A DNA stretch of 8,156 nt from NCBI GenBank assembly GCA_023268575.1, contig JALRCL010000472.1, positions 1-8,156 of the forward strand, read 5' to 3'. The position numbers and the translations under genes are program-made. Position 1 is the stretch's first letter. Each line of letters opens with the position of its first letter. Of this stretch, positions 5,337-8,156 are shown piece by piece. The notes beneath the pieces were generated by a model. The model did not search any database. It had not been told where the DNA came from and saw nothing but the letters and a program-made list of their open reading frames with translations. The stretch comes from Patulibacter sp. (GTDB lineage: Bacteria; Actinomycetota; Thermoleophilia; Solirubrobacterales; Solirubrobacteraceae).

Positions 5337-7601
5337 TCAGTCCGATCCGTCCGGCTCCGCGGCGGCGTCGGTCGGGCGCACGGCGTCGTCGTCCGCCGCC
5401 GCGGCGTCCTCGGCCGCGCCCGCGGGGTCGCCGGCGTCGTCCCCGGGCTCCGGGGCCAGGACCCCGGGTCCCTCGGCGAGCAGCCGCTCGAGCCCCGCCT
5501 CGTCGAGGACGGGGACCTGCAGGCGCTCGGCCTTCTCGAGCTTCGAGCCCGCCGACTCGCCGGCCACGAGCGCCGACGTCTTCTTCGACACCGAGGTCGT
5601 GACGCGCGCGCCGGCCGCCGTGAGGCGCTCCGTGGCCTGCTCGCGCGTGAGCGTCGGCAGCGTGCCGGTCAGCACGACCGTCAGGCCGTCGAGCGTGCCC
5701 TCCCCCGGCGCCGGTCCCTCCTGCTCGAGCTGGACGCCCGCGGCGCGCAGACGCTCGACGAGCTCCACGACCGCGGGGTCCGCGAGCCGCTCGGCGATGA
5801 TCTCCGCCATCTTGCCGCCGACGCCCGGGGTCTCGGCGAGCTCCTCGGGCGTCGCGGCCCGGAGCGCGTCGATCGTCCGGAACCGCCCTGCGAGGTTGCG
5901 GCCGGTCACCTGACCGACCTCCTCGAGCCCGATCGCGAACAGGACACGCGCGAACGGCTGCTCCCGGGACCGGGCGATCGCGTCGACGACGCGGTTGGCC
6001 GAGATCTCGCCGTAGCCCTCGAGCTCGACGAGCTGCTCGGCCGTCAGGCCGTAGAGGTCCGCCGCGGTCCGCACGAGGCCCTGCTGCAGCAGCTGGAGGA
6101 CCTGCTTCTCCCCCAGGCCCTCGATGTCCATCGCGCCGCGGCTGACGTAGTGCTTCAGCAGCTGGTACTGCTGGCCGGGACAGCCGCCGCGGTTGGGGCA
6201 GCGGGTGAAGACGGAGTCCTCGGGCTTCTCGGTCGGCGTCCCGCAGGCGGGGCAGCGGGCCGGGGGCAGCGGCGGGTCGGCCCGGTCCGCGCGCTCGACC
6301 TCGTGCGGCGCGGGCGAGATGACCTGCGGGATGACGTCGCCGGCGCGCAGCACGATCACCCGGTCGCCCGGGCGGACGTCCTTGCGGGCGAGATCCTCCT
6401 CGTTGTGGAGCGTCGCCTGGCTCACCGTCACGCCGGAGACGACGACCGGGTCGAGCACCGCGTAGGGGTGCAGGTCGCCGAACTTGCCGACGCTCCAGAC
6501 GACGTCCAGCAGCGTCGTGACGGCGGTCCGCGGCGGGAACTTCCACGCGATCGCCCAGCGGGGGTCGCGCCCGACGCTGCCGAGCCGGCGCTGCAGCTCG
6601 TGGTCGTCGACCTTCACGACGACGCCGTCGATCTCGAAGTCGAGGCGGTCCCGGCGCTCCTGCCACTCGGCGCAGCGCGCGACGACGGCCGCCGCGTCGT
6701 CGTGCACGCGAACGTCCTCGTTGACCGGGAAACCGCGCTCCTTGAGCCAGAGCAGGACGCCGTAGTGGCCCTCGACCCCGAGGACCTCGCCGACGCTCGA
6801 CGACGTGCCGGCGGCCGCCGACGCGGCGCCGTCGCCGGCGTCCGGCGCGTCGGCGCGGCTCGCCGCCACGACGCCCACCCCGTAGGCCCAGAACGACAGC
6901 GGACGGGTCTTCGCGAGCTTCGGGTCGAGCTGGCGGATCGTGCCGGCCGCCGAGTTGCGCGGGTTCATGAACGTCGACTCGCCCGCCTGCGCGCGTCGCT
7001 CGTTCAGGCGCTCGAAGTCCTTCAGCGCCATGTAGATCTCGCCCCGGACCTCGAGCACCGCCGGCGCATCGGGCACGTGCAACGGGACCGTCGGGATCGT
7101 GCGGACGTTGTGGGTGACGTCCTCGCCGACCTCGCCGTCGCCGCGCGTGGCGGCCCGGACGAGGACGCCGTCCTCGTAGCGCAGGCTCATCGCCAGGCCG
7201 TCGACCTTCGGCTCGGTGACGAACCGGAACGCCGGATCCTCGATCCCCTCGCGGGCGAGGTGGTTGCGCATCCGGTCGACCCACGCCTCGAGCTCCTCGG
7301 GCTGGTGGGCGTTGGCCAGCGAGAGCATCGGCTGCTCGTGCCGGACCTTCGTGAGCTTGTCCAGCGGCGCGCCGCCGACGCGCTTCGTCGGCGAGTCCGC
7401 CGCGTCGAGCTCGGGGTGCTCCTGCTCGAGCCGCTCGAGCTCGCCGAAGAGCGCGTCGTACTCCTCGTCGCCGATCTCCGGATCGTCCTGCTCGTAGTAG
7501 CGCCGCCGGTGGTGCTCGACGACCGTGCGCAGCCAGGCGACCCGGTCGGCCGGATCGTCGCCGGCGGGCGGGGCGGGCAGGGGGGACGTGTCCGCGCTCA
7601 C
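5337..7601 (-). CDS. ligA: NAD+-dependent DNA ligase
   Basis: Seals nicks in DNA during replication and repair using NAD+. The 754 residues show the full LigA layout: N-terminal NMN-binding Ia domain (about 20-85, with YYEQDDPEIGDEEYD), adenylation domain with the AMP-accepting lysine K132 in EPKVDG (130-135), FMNPRNSAAGTIRQLD (211-226) and D325-G326 in FEIDGVVVK; OB fold (about 365-440); a zinc finger C450-x2-C453-x14-C468-x5-C474; helix-hairpin-helix region (about 490-620, EGYGEISANR and TPGVGGKMAE); and a C-terminal BRCT domain (about 633-710). It is longer than the usual roughly 670 aa because of an Ala/Ser/Asp-rich insert (about 246-270), a short N-terminal extension and an acidic Ala/Asp-rich tail (711-754). 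The GTG start follows a TAAGCT box by 7 nt. It lies 64 bp downstream of surE on the same strand. Identification is certain. Confidence 0.98.
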   Translation of the reverse strand: MSADTSPLPAPPAGDDPADRVAWLRTVVEHHRRRYYEQDDPEIGDEEYDALFGELERLEQEHPELDAADSPTKRVGGAPLDKLTKVRHEQPMLSLANAHQPEELEAWVDRMRNHLAREGIEDPAFRFVTEPKVDGLAMSLRYEDGVLVRAATRGDGEVGEDVTHNVRTIPTVPLHVPDAPAVLEVRGEIYMALKDFERLNERRAQAGESTFMNPRNSAAGTIRQLDPKLAKTRPLSFWAYGVGVVAASRADAPDAGDGAASAAAGTSSSVGEVLGVEGHYGVLLWLKERGFPVNEDVRVHDDAAAVVARCAEWQERRDRLDFEIDGVVVKVDDHELQRRLGSVGRDPRWAIAWKFPPRTAVTTLLDVVWSVGKFGDLHPYAVLDPVVVSGVTVSQATLHNEEDLARKDVRPGDRVIVLRAGDVIPQVISPAPHEVERADRADPPLPPARCPACGTPTEKPEDSVFTRCPNRGGCPGQQYQLLKHYVSRGAMDIEGLGEKQVLQLLQQGLVRTAADLYGLTAEQLVELEGYGEISANRVVDAIARSREQPFARVLFAIGLEEVGQVTGRNLAGRFRTIDALRAATPEELAETPGVGGKMAEIIAERLADPAVVELVERLRAAGVQLEQEGPAPGEGTLDGLTVVLTGTLPTLTREQATERLTAAGARVTTSVSKKTSALVAGESAGSKLEKAERLQVPVLDEAGLERLLAEGPGVLAPEPGDDAGDPAGAAEDAAAADDDAVRPTDAAAEPDGSD

Positions 7602-7614
7602 GTCCCGGAGCTTA
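7602..7614 (-). promoter_or_regulatory. ligA: -10 box (TAAGCT) of a probable leaderless promoter for ligA
   Basis: On the minus strand TAAGCT (7614-7609) is followed by 7 nt and then the GTG at 7601. It fits TAnnnT at leaderless spacing, as before 891 and 3650. An AGG lies too far upstream (about 17-19 nt) to be a normal Shine-Dalgarno. No clear -35 is seen. ligA may also be read through from surE. Confidence 0.45.
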
Positions 7615-7650
7615 GGACCTCGGGCGACCGGAGCCGCGCCCGCCGGAGCA

Positions 7651-7662
7651 GCGCCCGGGCGC
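7651..7662. repeat. 12-bp GC palindrome between surE and ligA
   Basis: GCGCCCGGGCGC is perfectly self-complementary and begins 3 nt after the surE stop on the minus strand. As RNA it could form a small hairpin at the end of surE. No T-run follows, so termination is doubtful; chance is a real alternative. Confidence 0.25.
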
Positions 7663-7665
7663 GCC

Positions 7666-8156
7666 TCAGCCGCCGGTGGCCAGCTCGTCGAGCAGGCGCT
7701 CGAAGCCGTGGCCGGTCAGCGGCTCGATCGAGCTGTCGTGCGTGAGGTCCAGGTGCAGCGGCGTGATCGACGCGCGCCCCTCGCTCAGGGCGTGCAGATC
7801 GGTCCCCGGGCGCGGCTCGAAGCCGTGGCGGGTGCCGTAGAGCCAGTAGGTGCGGGTGCCGTCCGGGGCCGTGTCGACCGGCTCGAGCTCGTCCCGGTAG
7901 CGCCGGCGGCCCAGGCGCGTGACCTCGACGGCGGACACGTCGCCCTGCGGGACGTTGAGGTTGAGGATCGTGCGCTCGTCCAGCGGGACGATCGGGGCCC
8001 CGTCGTTCGCAGCCCCGGGCAGCAGCCCGCGATGCAGCTCCGCCACGACCCGCGCGGCGAGCTCGGCGGCGACGGTGAAGTCCCAGGTGAACTCGTCGCG
8101 GAGGTTCCAGTCGCCGTGCGGCGAGGCCATCGACACGGCCAGGCCGGGGACGTCGT
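7666..8156 (-). CDS. surE: 5'/3'-nucleotidase SurE, C-terminal part, 5' end outside window
   Basis: The frame is open to the right edge. Translation upstream of the GTG at 8136 continues as DVPGLAVS, matching the SurE core strand ([GD]xPxxAVS), so that GTG is internal. The visible 163 or so residues include SMASPHGDWNLRDEFTWDF, LNLNVP (a SurE hallmark), the basic LGRRRYRDELEPV segment, WLYG, and the C-terminal SEGRASITPLHLDLTH, which is near-diagnostic. SurE removes phosphate from nucleoside monophosphates and some short oligonucleotides or polyphosphate, using a divalent metal. The metal-binding Asp-Asp at the N-terminus lies outside the window and cannot be checked. The protein ends with HGFERLLDELATGG. 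It is upstream of ligA on the same strand, 64 bp apart. Confidence 0.92.
   Translation of the reverse strand, partial: DVPGLAVSMASPHGDWNLRDEFTWDFTVAAELAARVVAELHRGLLPGAANDGAPIVPLDERTILNLNVPQGDVSAVEVTRLGRRRYRDELEPVDTAPDGTRTYWLYGTRHGFEPRPGTDLHALSEGRASITPLHLDLTHDSSIEPLTGHGFERLLDELATGG

Noticed and set aside
5204..5602. 132-aa plus-strand open frame starting at ATG 5204
   Set aside because: Its second half is antisense to the ligA 3' end and turns into an Arg/Pro-rich shadow; no promoter signal precedes it.
6150..7745. 531-aa plus-strand open frame opposite ligA
   Set aside because: Antisense shadow of ligA and the surE end; no domain signature.
8134..8136. GTG at 8136 (minus) as the start of surE
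   Set aside because: In-frame upstream residues DVPGLAVS are conserved SurE core sequence, and the N-terminal metal site would be missing from such a start.

Overview
This is a very GC-rich bacterial window with almost exclusively G/C-ending codons and GTG starts. The protein flavour (a pH-sensing-type adenylate cyclase like mycobacterial Rv1264, a FadD15-type acyl-CoA synthetase tail, a secreted DacB-type carboxypeptidase, an NAD+-dependent ligase) and TAnnnT boxes placed just before start codons suggest a high-GC actinobacterium. My guess is the Thermoleophilia/Solirubrobacterales lineage; this rests on recall of similar proteins, not on a search.

Plus-strand half. Positions 1-836 are the 3' end of an open frame that enters from the left. 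Its first part is half of a CHAD domain. At about position 500 it switches in frame to the C-terminal subdomain of a long-chain fatty-acid-CoA ligase. Codon usage changes at the same place, so this is either a real gene fusion or a joint between two genomes (assembly chimera). A tight operon of three genes follows: a small three-helix membrane protein (891-1355), a HisC-like PLP aminotransferase (1357-2457, 1 bp gap) and a class III adenylate cyclase with all six catalytic residues (2454-3563, 4 bp overlap). An 86-bp gap with a perfect 16-bp palindrome precedes a secreted PBP4/DacB-type D-Ala-D-Ala carboxypeptidase (3650-4951).

The convergent intergenic region 4952-5336 has no convincing gene but holds several hairpins. 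One is a good minus-strand intrinsic terminator (5066-5104) that probably ends the ligA transcript.

Minus-strand half. Read right to left, the window holds the 3' part of surE (5'/3'-nucleotidase, open at the right edge), a 64-bp gap, and a complete ligA (NAD+-dependent DNA ligase, 754 aa).

The three intact genes that begin a transcription unit or follow a gap (membrane protein, dacB, ligA) each have a TAnnnT box 6-9 nt before the start codon and no clear Shine-Dalgarno, the layout expected of leaderless mRNAs. The window looks mainly like housekeeping chromosome. The two points most worth following are the CHAD/acyl-CoA-ligase joint near position 500 and the membrane protein-aminotransferase-cyclase operon. 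I found no CRISPR array, transposase, tRNA or rRNA.
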